A DNA stretch of 64,000 nucleotides, taken from NCBI GenBank assembly GCA_003164035.1, contig PLRS01000045.1, positions 1-64,000 on the forward strand. The letters run 5' to 3'. The notes beneath the pieces were generated by a model. It had not been told where the DNA came from and did not search any database. It saw only the letters and a list, made by a program, of their open reading frames with translations. Made by a program: the position numbers and the translations under genes. The DNA comes from Bryobacterales bacterium. GTDB lineage: Bacteria > Acidobacteriota > Terriglobia > Bryobacterales > Bryobacteraceae. Below are positions 1 to 8,947 of the stretch, piece by piece. Positions within the stretch are counted from its first letter, which is position 1. Each line of letters starts with the position of its first letter.

Positions 1-967
1 TGATCTTGTCTTCGTCGTTCTTGATCTCGCTCAGGGCGGCGTACAGCGTGGTGGTCTTGCCCGAGCCGGTCGGGCCGGTCACCAGCACCATCCCGTACGG
101 CTCGGTGATGTAGCGGCGAAACTTTACCAGGTCGCTCTCGGCGAAGCCCACCACGTCGAGCGAGAGATTGGAGAATTTCTCGCTCATGGATTCCTTGTCG
201 AGCACGCGCAGCACCGCGTCTTCGCCGTGGATGGTCGGCATGATGGACACGCGGAAATCGATCAGCCGGTTCTTGTAGCGCACCCGGAAGCGGCCGTCCT
301 GGGGCACCCGCCGTTCGGCGATATCGAGCTCGCTCATCACCTTGATGCGCGAAATGATGGTCGACTGCCAATCCTTGGCGATCGGCGGCATGGCGTAGTG
401 CAGCACCCCGTCGATGCGGTACTTGATGGCCACTTCCTGGTCGCGCGATTCGATGTGAATGTCGCTGGCGCGGCGTTCGAGAGCGTTGAAAATCGTGGTG
501 TCGACCAGCTTGATGACCGGCGCGATATCGTTGTCGACGGCGGTAAGCTTATCGATCGAAAGGGTTTCGTCCTGGTCGCCGTCCTCCACCACCACGTCCA
601 GGGTGAAGCCTTCCGTGACTTCCTCCAGCACGCGCTGCGACTGCTCGGTTTTCTTGAGCAGCTCGGCGATCTGCGAAAGCGTGGCGACCTTGATCCGCAG
701 CTTGCGGCCGAGCAGCAGCGTCAGCTCGTCGATCTGCGCCAGGCTCTGCGGATTGGAAAGGGCGATTTCGAGCGTCCCGTCGTGCACCGCGATGGGGACG
801 AAGTTGTAGCGGAACATCAGATCGACCGGGATGGTGCGGAACAGGTCGTGGTCGATGGCGGTCTCGCGGAGATCGATGAACTCGCAGCGGTAGCGGGCCG
901 CGGCGGCGCGCGCCTGGTTGGCTTCCGCCGTCGTATCCACCAGCCGAATTTTATCCAGTGCCGCCAT
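1..967 (-). CDS. pilB: Type IV pilus assembly / type II secretion ATPase PilB (GspE family), partial
   Basis: The minus strand reads open from an ATG at 967 to the left edge, giving the first 322 residues of a secretion ATPase. The family hydrolyses ATP in the cytoplasm to drive pilin polymerisation or type II export. Visible features are an N-terminal GspE domain of about 150 residues, the central segment with motifs RASDIHIE and RVPQDGRFRVR, and a Walker A loop GPTGSGKTTT near positions 50-90. The Walker B and tetracysteine regions lie beyond the edge. The start is 6 bases from the pilC stop, so the two are co-transcribed. PilB is preferred over GspE because of the pilC neighbour, but a type II system cannot be excluded. 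Confidence 0.93.
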   Translation of the reverse strand, partial: MAALDKIRLVDTTAEANQARAAAARYRCEFIDLRETAIDHDLFRTIPVDLMFRYNFVPIAVHDGTLEIALSNPQSLAQIDELTLLLGRKLRIKVATLSQIAELLKKTEQSQRVLEEVTEGFTLDVVVEDGDQDETLSIDKLTAVDNDIAPVIKLVDTTIFNALERRASDIHIESRDQEVAIKYRIDGVLHYAMPPIAKDWQSTIISRIKVMSELDIAERRVPQDGRFRVRYKNRLIDFRVSIMPTIHGEDAVLRVLDKESMSEKFSNLSLDVVGFAESDLVKFRRYITEPYGMVLVTGPTGSGKTTTLYAALSEIKNDEDKI

Positions 968-973
968 AGCCCC

Positions 974-2179
974 TCAGCGAATGCTGTCCGCCAAAGAAAA
1001 GATCGGCAGATACAGCGCCACCAACACGAATGCCACAAAAGATCCCATGACCAGCATAATGGCGGGCTCGATCAGCGAGAGCGTCGCCGTCATGCGGGTA
1101 TTTACGTCTTCCTCGAAGAATTCGGCCACGCTGCTGAGCATGGCCGGCAGAGCCCCGGTGGATTCACCCACCTCGATCATATCGATGGAGAGGGCCGGGA
1201 AAAACTTCGAAGCCTGCAGTGAAGCCGACAGCGGCTGGCCTTCGCGCACGCTCTTGCCGGCGGCCTCCACCGACCGCTGCAGCAGCGGAGACGACATCGA
1301 ATCGGCCGCCGTCTCCATCCCCTGCACCAGCGGGATGCCGCCCGAAAGCAGGGTGCTGAGAATGCGGGCGAGCTGCGCCACCTGGTACTTCAGCCAGATA
1401 TCCCCGAATATCGGCATCTTCATCTTGACCCGGTCCAGGCGCTCGCGCGCGCCCGGACGCCGCGACCACCAGCGAAAGCCCGCGATCGCCACCACCAGGC
1501 CCCCGGCGAACTCCAGAATGTACTTGCGCGCGGTGGTGCCGATGGCGATCAGAATTACCGTCATCTCCGGCAACTGCGCCTGCATGGTGCTGTAAAGGGT
1601 GGCGAAGGTGGGCACCACGTAAGTCACCAGAAATACCATCAGCCCGATCGTCAACACCAACAAAACGCAGGGATAAAGCAGCGAGACGATGACTTTCTTA
1701 CGGACCGCCAGAGCCAGCTTCTGGTAGGCGATGTAACGATCCAGTACCTCGGTCAGGCTGCCGCTTTTTTCGCCGGCCATGACCGAAGAAACGTAGATTT
1801 TGGGGAAGATCCCCTGTGCGCGAAACGCTTCCGACAGCAGCGTGCCGCCTTTGACCTCGTCCCGGACCGCGCGAACGTGCGGCCCCAGCTTGACATCGGT
1901 CAGCCGGTCGGCCAGCAAATCCAACCCTTTCAGAATCGGCAGCCCGGCCCGGATCAGGGTGACGAACTGCTGATTGAAGATCAGGAACCGCTCCATGTTG
2001 AGCTTCTTCGACCCGAGACGGCCGGTAGCGGCCGCAACCCCCGATCTTGCCTGCACGGAGTAGACCAGAAAACCCTGCTGCGTGTAGCGGTCGCGCAGCT
2101 CTTTTTCCGAACCTCCCGCCACCACCTGACGGTGGATCTGGCCCCGGTCATCGGCATACTTGAGGACAAAATCGGCCAT
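974..2179 (-). CDS. pilC: Type IV pilus / type II secretion inner membrane platform protein PilC (GspF family)
   Basis: This 401-residue protein has the usual PilC/GspF length and architecture: a basic N-terminal segment, then two homologous T2SSF domains (about 65-190 and 270-395). Each domain is followed by hydrophobic helices, such as the stretch LLVLTIGLMVFLVTYVVPTF and the C-terminal MLVMGSFVAFVLVALYLPIF. The family motif GEKSGSL in the first domain is mirrored by GESTGALP in the second. It sits in the inner membrane and couples the PilB ATPase to the growing pilus. It lies between the lolA-like gene (3-base gap) and pilB (6-base gap), so the three form one operon. Confidence 0.94.
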   Translation of the reverse strand: MADFVLKYADDRGQIHRQVVAGGSEKELRDRYTQQGFLVYSVQARSGVAAATGRLGSKKLNMERFLIFNQQFVTLIRAGLPILKGLDLLADRLTDVKLGPHVRAVRDEVKGGTLLSEAFRAQGIFPKIYVSSVMAGEKSGSLTEVLDRYIAYQKLALAVRKKVIVSLLYPCVLLVLTIGLMVFLVTYVVPTFATLYSTMQAQLPEMTVILIAIGTTARKYILEFAGGLVVAIAGFRWWSRRPGARERLDRVKMKMPIFGDIWLKYQVAQLARILSTLLSGGIPLVQGMETAADSMSSPLLQRSVEAAGKSVREGQPLSASLQASKFFPALSIDMIEVGESTGALPAMLSSVAEFFEEDVNTRMTATLSLIEPAIMLVMGSFVAFVLVALYLPIFSLADSIR

Positions 2180-2182
2180 GGC

Positions 2183-2815
2183 TTACTGTCCACCCTCGGT
2201 CAATTGCGCCCCTGGCGGAAGCTGAAAGCGGAACAGGCTGTCGGCGAGGGGAGGGTCCACTTTTTCCTCGGTGAACGTGTAGTCCAGAACCGAACGGTCG
2301 AACGAGGTCACCTTCACCTCTTGGATCCGTCCCTCGGGCGTGACCAGGAATTCCACCGCGGAGTAGGGGAGATTGTCGCTCCGGGGCTCGGCGGCAATGC
2401 ACGTACCGGTTCCTTCCGGGCGCCCCTGAATGTTCTTGAACTCCTTTTGAAAGTGCAGCTTACCAAGCAGGAAGGCGAGCGGCGCGCGAAGGTCTTCGGT
2501 ATCCTGCATCTTGAAACGCTGGGCTTGATTCTGTTCCGGGTCGTAAAGGTAGAGGAACTTCCCGTCGGAGACGGCCAGCTTGCCTGCCGGTTTGCGGTAA
2601 TCCCACCGCATGCGCCCGGGCTTGCGCAGCTCGAGCGTCCCGCTTTCTATCTTCTGGCCCACCCCGGGCCGCAGATATTGTTCATTAAAAAGGACTTGAA
2701 GCGTGCGAGCGCGGTTGTAGCGGGTTTCGACGCGGTTCAAAAGGGCGTCCAGATTGGCATCGGCCCCCAGCGCCGACACCGCTACTAATCCGACCAATAG
2801 CCGAAAAGGGCTCAC
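2183..2815 (-). CDS. LolA-like outer membrane lipoprotein carrier protein
   Basis: This 210-residue protein starts with a short hydrophobic signal segment (MSPFRLLVGLVAVSALGADA). It then shows the LolA pattern: a helix LDALLNRVETRYNRARTLQV, an early strand with F-x-E-x-Y, and a core containing G-x-L-x-L-R-K-P-G-R-M-R-W, the W-D-Y box and F-L-Y-L-Y-D-P. LolA shuttles lipoproteins across the periplasm in half of a beta-barrel. It is the first gene of the lolA-pilC-pilB run, separated from pilC by three bases. A periplasmic lipid-binding role serving pilus or secretin lipoproteins is an inference from that context. Length and motifs fit the family; the true ligand is unknown. Confidence 0.82.
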   Translation of the reverse strand: MSPFRLLVGLVAVSALGADANLDALLNRVETRYNRARTLQVLFNEQYLRPGVGQKIESGTLELRKPGRMRWDYRKPAGKLAVSDGKFLYLYDPEQNQAQRFKMQDTEDLRAPLAFLLGKLHFQKEFKNIQGRPEGTGTCIAAEPRSDNLPYSAVEFLVTPEGRIQEVKVTSFDRSVLDYTFTEEKVDPPLADSLFRFQLPPGAQLTEGGQ

Positions 2816-2874
2816 AGAAAGTCAGACGCGCGGGAGAGCAAAAACGTGCAAGTAAACCACCTGGCTGCCAGCTT

Positions 2875-2962
2875 TTGAAAAATCAAATTCCGAGGTCTTG
2901 AAAAATCAAATCTCAGCCGCCGATGAACACCGGTAAACGCAGATATGGCGTTCACCGGCGGC
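2875..2962 (-). terminator. Terminator-like hairpin with flanking direct repeat (family D)
   Basis: Reading minus, just after the stop codon of the 1253-residue gene, 13-base arms at 2950-2962 and 2916-2928 pair with one mismatch. Beyond them lies a T-rich stretch. The 14-base word TTGAAAAATCAAAT occurs twice, at 2875-2888 and 2898-2911. The hairpin word CCGCCGATGAAC recurs at 51200-51211 next to the same GAAAAATCAAA word, so this is also a repeat family. A terminator role is inferred from position only. Confidence 0.5.
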
Positions 2963-2972
2963 TTCTATTTTC

Positions 2973-5900
2973 TTACTGCACCGAAACCGTAACCCCGCTC
3001 TGGCTGGGGTTCCCTCCGACGGAAACTACCAGCGAGTCGGTTCCCGACGAAGCGGCCGCCGGAACGATGACGTTGACTTGCATGACTCCGGCCACCAGGC
3101 CGGGGGCTTCGCCGTAGAAGCTCACCGTGGCGGGCTGGCCGCCGATGGTGACGGCCACCAGTAAGAGCGGTTGCGGGGTCAGCGGTCCGCTGCCCGAGGT
3201 ATTGACCGCGGTCACCGAACCGGTCACGCCGGTGGGTTGGGTCTGGCCTTCACCCGTCATATAAATGACGATCGTGCTGCCTTTGGCGGCCGGGTTGCCC
3301 GAGCCGTTGACCGTAGCATTGCTGTTGAGAACGGCGCCCGGTCCGGACCCTTGGCCGTTCTGGGTGAAGATGCCCGGAGCGGCGGCCACCGCGCCCGGTG
3401 AATAGGCGTTCGAGCTCTGGCCGGCGTAGGTCACGATCACGGACGGGCTGACCAGTTGGGCCACTTCATAAGGCACTACGCAATTGATCTGCGTGGCGCC
3501 GGCATAGGTAAGCGGAGCGGGGTAGCCGCCGAAGGACACCGATACCGTGCCCAACGTAGTCGACACCTTGCCCGCCGACGTGAGCGTCGTACCCAGCGCG
3601 TTCGCCGGCCCCAGGTTCGTCCCGTAGATGCTGACCACTTCGCCCGGCGCGATCTTGCCGCTGGCGGAACTGGCCGCGTTCAGCACCCCGGTAATCGTGG
3701 GCAAGGGTGCCGTCACCGTCAAAGTGACCGCGATCGTGGTGCTGCCGCCGGCCGAGCCGGTGCCGGCCACCGTGATGGTACCGCTATAGCTGCCGGCCGT
3801 CAGGTTGGAGGGCGCAACCGTTACCGACAGGCTGGCCGGGGTATTGCCGGAGGTGGGTGTCACCGCCAGCCAACTGCCGGTGCTGGACGCGCTGGCGGTA
3901 AACGCCAGTGCCGCATTGCCCGCGCCGGTGGTCGAAATGGACTGCGCGCCCGGAGCGTTGGCGCCAACCTGGTAACTGAAGCTGAGCGACGCCGGCGAGG
4001 CTGAAACCGTGGACCCGTTGGTCACCGTCAACGTCACCGGGACGGAAAACGCAGTTCCGCTGGTAGGCGTCAGGGTGATGGTACCGCTGTAGGTGCCGGC
4101 CGACAGGCCGGTGGGGTTGACGCTCACAACGAGCGAGAAGCCGGTAGTTTCCGTGGTGCCGCTGGCGATGTTGTTCCCCGCCGTGGTCGTGAGGATCAGC
4201 CAGCTCCCGCCACTGGTCGTGCTATCGGCGATGGTGAAGCTGATGGGCGTCGAACCCGATGCGGTAACTACAACCGTCTGGCCGGTGGGTGCCGTTGCTC
4301 CCGTGGTGTAGCTGAATGTCAGCGGCGTGGGCGAAGCGGTCAGCGTGGATGTAGAGGTGACGTTCAGGGTCACGGTGACGGTTTGCGTGCCGCTCGAAGT
4401 GGTCAGGTAGATGTAACCGGTGTAGGTCCCGACAGCAAGAGTCGATTGGTTCACCGAAACCGTGAGCGCCTGGCTGGTGGACAGGCTGCCGGATGGCGAG
4501 ATGCTCAGCCAGTTGACACCGCTGGAAGATCCCGATGCCGACGCGGAAAAGGTGATGGTGGAACTGGCGCTCACGCTGAGCGTCTGATTGGCGGGAGCGT
4601 TACCGCCGTAAACCGCGTTGAACGTCAAGTTCGAAGCGCTCAGCGTCAGCACGCCCGTACTGGTCGTGGAGGATCCGCTAACGTCGACCTCCACCGGAAC
4701 CGTGGTTGTGCCGAAGCTTCCGGAAAACGTGATGTAGCCGCTGTTGACTCCATTGGGCAGCCCGGACGGATTGATCGTCGCGGCGAGGCTGGCGGGGGTG
4801 GTGCCGGCGGTGAGGTTCAGGGTAATCCAACTGGCCGACGGCGTGGCCGTAAACGCCTGCGCCGAACCGTCGCTGGCGGATAAATACACGGCCTGTGCCG
4901 CCGGGTTCGCCGAACCGCCCGTATAGGTGAGATTGATCGATCCGGCATCGGTGGTCTGCACATTCAGCACGGGGGCCCCGCTCGTGGTTACATTGACGTT
5001 CACCGTTACCTGCACGACGCTGGTGTAGCCGGCAATGGTCGTGGTGACGTTGAAATACGCGGAACTGGTGCCTACCGGCAGGGAGCCGGGGCTCACATCG
5101 ACCGTTACGACCGCCGGCGCCGATCCCGACGAAGAGCTGGTTTGGAGCCAGTTTTGGCTCCAACCGGAAATCGTGTAGTTATCCGACCCACCCGGGGTGC
5201 CGTGGATGCTCAGCGACTGCGGCTCGATCGTGTTGGTTCCCTTCTCGTAGTTGTACGTAAAGGTGGATGGCCCCACGGTGGCGCCGCTGGTGGGGGTGGT
5301 GGTGCTGCCCGAAATCGTGAAGGTAGCCGGGACCGTGAGTTGGCTGGTTGTGCCCAAAGTCGGGGCAAGCACCAGGGTAAGATTTCCGCTATAAGTGGTG
5401 GCCGGGAGCGAACTCGGAATGCCGTATATGGTCAACGCAACCGGCGTGCCGACCGTGATGGATTGAGACGTGGGGGCGACCGTCAGACCTTCCGTACCGA
5501 TCGACGCTTGAAGCGTTCCCGCCACGGTGCTGGTGACATAGACAAGGGTCGTCACCTCGCTTCCCAGGTAAGTGCCGTTGAGCGCGATCGGGTTTTGTGA
5601 AACGGAGAGGACGCCACTCGAAGCGCTGCCGTTTACCGTCAGTTGTACCGTCAACTGTGCGCTGCGCCCGTTGCTATCGGTGACAGTAACGTATTCGTCA
5701 TAGGTTCCGGTGGCGAGCCCCGATATGGCCGAGCCGATGGGCGCCAACGTGATGGGATTTTCACTAATCGGGAAGGCGGAGGCCGCGGTGTTGGACGAGT
5801 ACCCGTTGGCGGTCAGAAACGCCACCGGGTAGGCGGCAAAGGTCAGGCCATAGGTAGAGGCCGTGGAGTTCTCGATGGACACCTGCGAGTAACCGGGCAG

Positions 5901-6734
5901 GGCGCCCGAGGTGACGTAGCTCCAGGGAACTGTGGATTGCGAAAGGGTGAGTGTTCCCGTCCCGCCGCCGCCGACGTTAAATGTCACGCTAATTGGCAAC
6001 GACGAACCGCCGCCGTTGTAATAGACCGTGATCGTGCTGAAAAGGGTTTGCGCACTGGAGTAGCTTGCGGCGTTGAAGTTGAGTTGCAGGCTCGCGGGCG
6101 AAGCGAACGACACCGAGCCGGTGTAATTGGACACGGTCAACCATGAAGCTGGATTAGGGCTGGTGGAGTAGCTGAGGCTGGTTTGGCTGGTAGTGGACAA
6201 CGTAACGATGGCGGAGGTGGAGCCGCCCACAGTGGCACTCGCGCTGACGCAGCCGCTCCCGCAACTGCTGCTGTAGGCTGTGAGCGTGCCCGTGCCCCCG
6301 TTTCCGGAGCCCGCCACGTAGGTCACCATAATCGTCGCCGTGTCGGTGGAGGTGTTGACGTCCTTCAGGGTAACGGTGGCCGTGTGCGATCCGGTCTGGA
6401 GTTGGCCCGAGAGGCAGGCGTCGTTGAGCGAGATCGCGTAGGGGGTGGTGAGTTGAGTGGGAGAAGCACTGCACGAACCATTCACCAACAGCCAGGCAGG
6501 GTCGCCATTGGAATAGGCAATTGACGACACGGTGAAAGTGATGTGAACGGCGGGGTTGCTGTTATCTTCGCCGCTGGTGACGTTCACCGACGATCCGCCG
6601 GCCGCCGGTAAGGTAACCGCGGAAGCGCTCACTGACAACGTCTGTGCCTGGGCGCTCCAGGGTAAGGCGATCCCTAGCGCTAGCGTCAAAAAGATGATTG
6701 CAATTCGATTTAGGTGGGTTTTCGTGGCGTCCAT
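2973..6734 (-). CDS. Large secreted BACON-like repeat protein with TIGR03437-type C-terminal domain
   Basis: This protein of 1253 residues has an N-terminal signal peptide ending near A-Q-A-Q. A Ser/Thr/Gly-rich body of roughly 85-95-residue beta repeats follows. Each later repeat carries a version of W-L-x(2)-T-P-x-x-G followed by L-x-x-G-T-Y-x-G-x-I-x-L, the pattern of BACON-like immunoglobulin-fold domains. Residues from about 1017 form the conserved C-terminal domain known mainly from Solibacter (TIGR03437), with NAAS, GEVVSIYGTNLGP, YAGATQINCVVP and YMTGEGQT. It is expected outside the cytoplasm; adhesion or polysaccharide binding is typical guesswork for such proteins. Cysteine is nearly absent. 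It stands alone, with no tight operon partner. Confidence 0.85.
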   Translation of the reverse strand: MDATKTHLNRIAIIFLTLALGIALPWSAQAQTLSVSASAVTLPAAGGSSVNVTSGEDNSNPAVHITFTVSSIAYSNGDPAWLLVNGSCSASPTQLTTPYAISLNDACLSGQLQTGSHTATVTLKDVNTSTDTATIMVTYVAGSGNGGTGTLTAYSSSCGSGCVSASATVGGSTSAIVTLSTTSQTSLSYSTSPNPASWLTVSNYTGSVSFASPASLQLNFNAASYSSAQTLFSTITVYYNGGGSSLPISVTFNVGGGGTGTLTLSQSTVPWSYVTSGALPGYSQVSIENSTASTYGLTFAAYPVAFLTANGYSSNTAASAFPISENPITLAPIGSAISGLATGTYDEYVTVTDSNGRSAQLTVQLTVNGSASSGVLSVSQNPIALNGTYLGSEVTTLVYVTSTVAGTLQASIGTEGLTVAPTSQSITVGTPVALTIYGIPSSLPATTYSGNLTLVLAPTLGTTSQLTVPATFTISGSTTTPTSGATVGPSTFTYNYEKGTNTIEPQSLSIHGTPGGSDNYTISGWSQNWLQTSSSSGSAPAVVTVDVSPGSLPVGTSSAYFNVTTTIAGYTSVVQVTVNVNVTTSGAPVLNVQTTDAGSINLTYTGGSANPAAQAVYLSASDGSAQAFTATPSASWITLNLTAGTTPASLAATINPSGLPNGVNSGYITFSGSFGTTTVPVEVDVSGSSTTSTGVLTLSASNLTFNAVYGGNAPANQTLSVSASSTITFSASASGSSSGVNWLSISPSGSLSTSQALTVSVNQSTLAVGTYTGYIYLTTSSGTQTVTVTLNVTSTSTLTASPTPLTFSYTTGATAPTGQTVVVTASGSTPISFTIADSTTSGGSWLILTTTAGNNIASGTTETTGFSLVVSVNPTGLSAGTYSGTITLTPTSGTAFSVPVTLTVTNGSTVSASPASLSFSYQVGANAPGAQSISTTGAGNAALAFTASASSTGSWLAVTPTSGNTPASLSVTVAPSNLTAGSYSGTITVAGTGSAGGSTTIAVTLTVTAPLPTITGVLNAASSASGKIAPGEVVSIYGTNLGPANALGTTLTSAGKVSTTLGTVSVSFGGYPAPLTYAGATQINCVVPYEVAQLVSPSVIVTYAGQSSNAYSPGAVAAAPGIFTQNGQGSGPGAVLNSNATVNGSGNPAAKGSTIVIYMTGEGQTQPTGVTGSVTAVNTSGSGPLTPQPLLLVAVTIGGQPATVSFYGEAPGLVAGVMQVNVIVPAAASSGTDSLVVSVGGNPSQSGVTVSVQ

Positions 6735-6840
6735 TGTTGACCTCAGCCAGTTTGATGATATAACACAGCCCGGTGGAAAGCGGACTGCAGCCTCTCATTT
6801 TCTCTTAATGAGGGGGGACGCGGCGCCTTTAATTGTACAG

Positions 6841-8886
6841 CTATTTCAAGATCCGGAAAAGGTTACTGTAATCGTCGGTCCAGAGGCGCACTGTTCGAGC
6901 CGGTCGAATTTCGCTGGAATTTTTCAGAATATCGCTGTCGAAGCCCGCGGCGGGCATGGTCACCAGCACCCAGGTAGCGCCGAAAACGTCCTCGGTATCG
7001 TCGTCTTCGGTGTCCACCACGCGTGCCACCCGGCCGGTGGCGCTGGTTTCCCCGGCGAGCACCGGCTCCAGATCCAGATAGCGGTTGGAAATATGGACCG
7101 CCAGGATCCCATTGGGCCGAAGATGATGAAAATACAGGTCCATCGCCTGGCGGGTCAGGAGGTGAACGGGAATCGCGTCGCCCGAAAAGGCGTCCACCGC
7201 CAGTACATCGAAGTTCTCCGGCGATTCCCGTTCCAGCGACAGGCGGGCATCGCCCATGGCCACTTCCACCTCCCCTTTGCAATCGGCCAGGAAGGTGAAC
7301 TGGGTGTGCGCAATGCCCAATACCAGCGGATTGATTTCGTAGTAGCGGTAGTAGTCGCCGGGGTGGGCATAGGACGCGATGGTGCCGGTTCCCAGGCCGA
7401 TCACGCCCACGCGGATGGCGTTGGACTTCCCTTTGGACCGGATGGTGACGCCGATACCGGTGTTTTTCCCGTAATACGTGGTCGGCAGGCGCCGCCGGGC
7501 CGGATTCAGGTACTGTTCGCCATGATTGATGGTGCCGTGGGTGAGGCTGCGGACCGCATCGAGATCGGTGGCCGGGCCGCTATCCTTCACCGTCAGCTCG
7601 CCGTAGAAGTTGCGCACGCGCAGGCGGACGTCCACCAGGGAGTTGTGGATCTGCAATCCGACGAATACCGCCAACCCGAGCGTGAGCGCCACGGCAATCA
7701 GCGGCGCCGGCTGCCACCATTTGCGAAACCAGGCGAGGTTCGAATCCAGCTTGAGCACGATCACGATCAGCACGGCGTTGAAGACCAGACCCACCGGCAG
7801 CTCATAATAGCCGTCGAGCAGCCGGGGCGCCACCAGGCCGACCAGGATGCCCCCTAGCGCGCCGCCGGCCGAGATCATGAGGTAGTAGTGGGTAAGGTAG
7901 CGCGGGTGCGGTTTCATCTCCGCCAGCTCCCCGTGGCACACCATGCAGCAGGTAAAAAGGCCGAGCGAAAACAGCGTTACCAGAACCTTAATATTCAGGT
8001 TCCCGCCCAGGTCCGCGCCGATGGCGTAGGCCATGCTGCCCAGGGCCACAGCCAGAAGCTGCAGGTAGGGATTGCGTCGGTACCACCCGCTGCTTTCAAA
8101 ACACAGAATGAACGAGAGCAGATAGAGGCTGAGGGGCAGGACCCAGAGAAAGGGGATGGCAGCGACGTTTTGGGAAAGATGGTTGGTGATGGCCAGCAGC
8201 AGCACCGAGGCGCAGGCGGGCAGCGCCACCCATTGCGCGTAGAGGCGCAAGCCGGGGCGGGGAACCACCGCGCCGGCGTCTGTCGAGGCCGAAGCCGGTT
8301 CGGCGGCGCGGGTGCCCGAACGCAAAGCCGCCGCGATACACACGGCCATGAACCCGGCATAAGCCCAGGACCACATGGATGCCTGCTGCCGGGTGGTCAG
8401 CATCGGTTCCACCAGCACCGGGTAGGTGAGCAGAGCGAGCATCGATCCGGCGTTGGACAGCGCATACAAGCGATACGGCACGGCGCCCTGAAAGCGGCGG
8501 GCATACCAGGCCTGCACCAGCGGGGCGGTGGTGGAGAGCAGAAAAAACGTCAGCCCGACGGTAACCGTCAGGAGGCGCAGAATCCCAAAGGTGGGGTCGT
8601 CGCCCGGCCCCGGCTTCCACGCCTCTCGCGGATAGATGGGCAACGCCAGCAGGCTCACCGCAAGCAGCACCACGTGAAGCGCGATTTGCACGCGCGGCTT
8701 CAGGTAGCGCACGCTGGCGTGGGCATAGAGATAACCCCCCAGCAGGGCAAGCTGAAAGAAGAGCAGGCTGACGGTCCAGACCGCCGCCGAGCCGCCGAAC
8801 CAGGGAAGAATGATCTTGGCGATAATCGGCTCGACCTGAAACAGCAGGAAGGCGCTCGCCAGGATTGTGAGTGCGTATAAAAGCAT
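6841..8886 (-). CDS. Membrane-fused spermidine synthase-like protein
   Basis: The protein has 681 residues. About 425 N-terminal residues form a polytopic membrane domain starting FLLFQVEPIIAKIILPWFGG, a motif typical of fused MFS/spermidine-synthase-like proteins. The C-terminal third is a Rossmann-type aminopropyltransferase domain: GVIGLGTGTIASY (S-adenosyl binding loop), YYEINPLV, a GDARLSL acidic motif and D-A-F-S-G-D-A-I-P-V-H-L. Soluble spermidine synthases are about 290 residues, so the fusion doubles the size. The substrate is unknown; polyamine synthesis is not proved, since this fused family often lacks decarboxylase partners and none is seen here. It is monocistronic in appearance. 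Confidence 0.85.
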   Translation of the reverse strand: MLLYALTILASAFLLFQVEPIIAKIILPWFGGSAAVWTVSLLFFQLALLGGYLYAHASVRYLKPRVQIALHVVLLAVSLLALPIYPREAWKPGPGDDPTFGILRLLTVTVGLTFFLLSTTAPLVQAWYARRFQGAVPYRLYALSNAGSMLALLTYPVLVEPMLTTRQQASMWSWAYAGFMAVCIAAALRSGTRAAEPASASTDAGAVVPRPGLRLYAQWVALPACASVLLLAITNHLSQNVAAIPFLWVLPLSLYLLSFILCFESSGWYRRNPYLQLLAVALGSMAYAIGADLGGNLNIKVLVTLFSLGLFTCCMVCHGELAEMKPHPRYLTHYYLMISAGGALGGILVGLVAPRLLDGYYELPVGLVFNAVLIVIVLKLDSNLAWFRKWWQPAPLIAVALTLGLAVFVGLQIHNSLVDVRLRVRNFYGELTVKDSGPATDLDAVRSLTHGTINHGEQYLNPARRRLPTTYYGKNTGIGVTIRSKGKSNAIRVGVIGLGTGTIASYAHPGDYYRYYEINPLVLGIAHTQFTFLADCKGEVEVAMGDARLSLERESPENFDVLAVDAFSGDAIPVHLLTRQAMDLYFHHLRPNGILAVHISNRYLDLEPVLAGETSATGRVARVVDTEDDDTEDVFGATWVLVTMPAAGFDSDILKNSSEIRPARTVRLWTDDYSNLFRILK

Positions 8887-8947
8887 TGGTTTATCTAAAA
8901 TACCTTGTGGGCGCCGCAGGCTGATTAGGCTGAAGCCCGCGCGCCCA

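Noticed and set aside
227-1222. Long plus-strand open frame of 331 codons
   Set aside because: It is the antisense shadow of pilB and pilC; its composition is His/Asp/Arg-rich and it has no family motifs.
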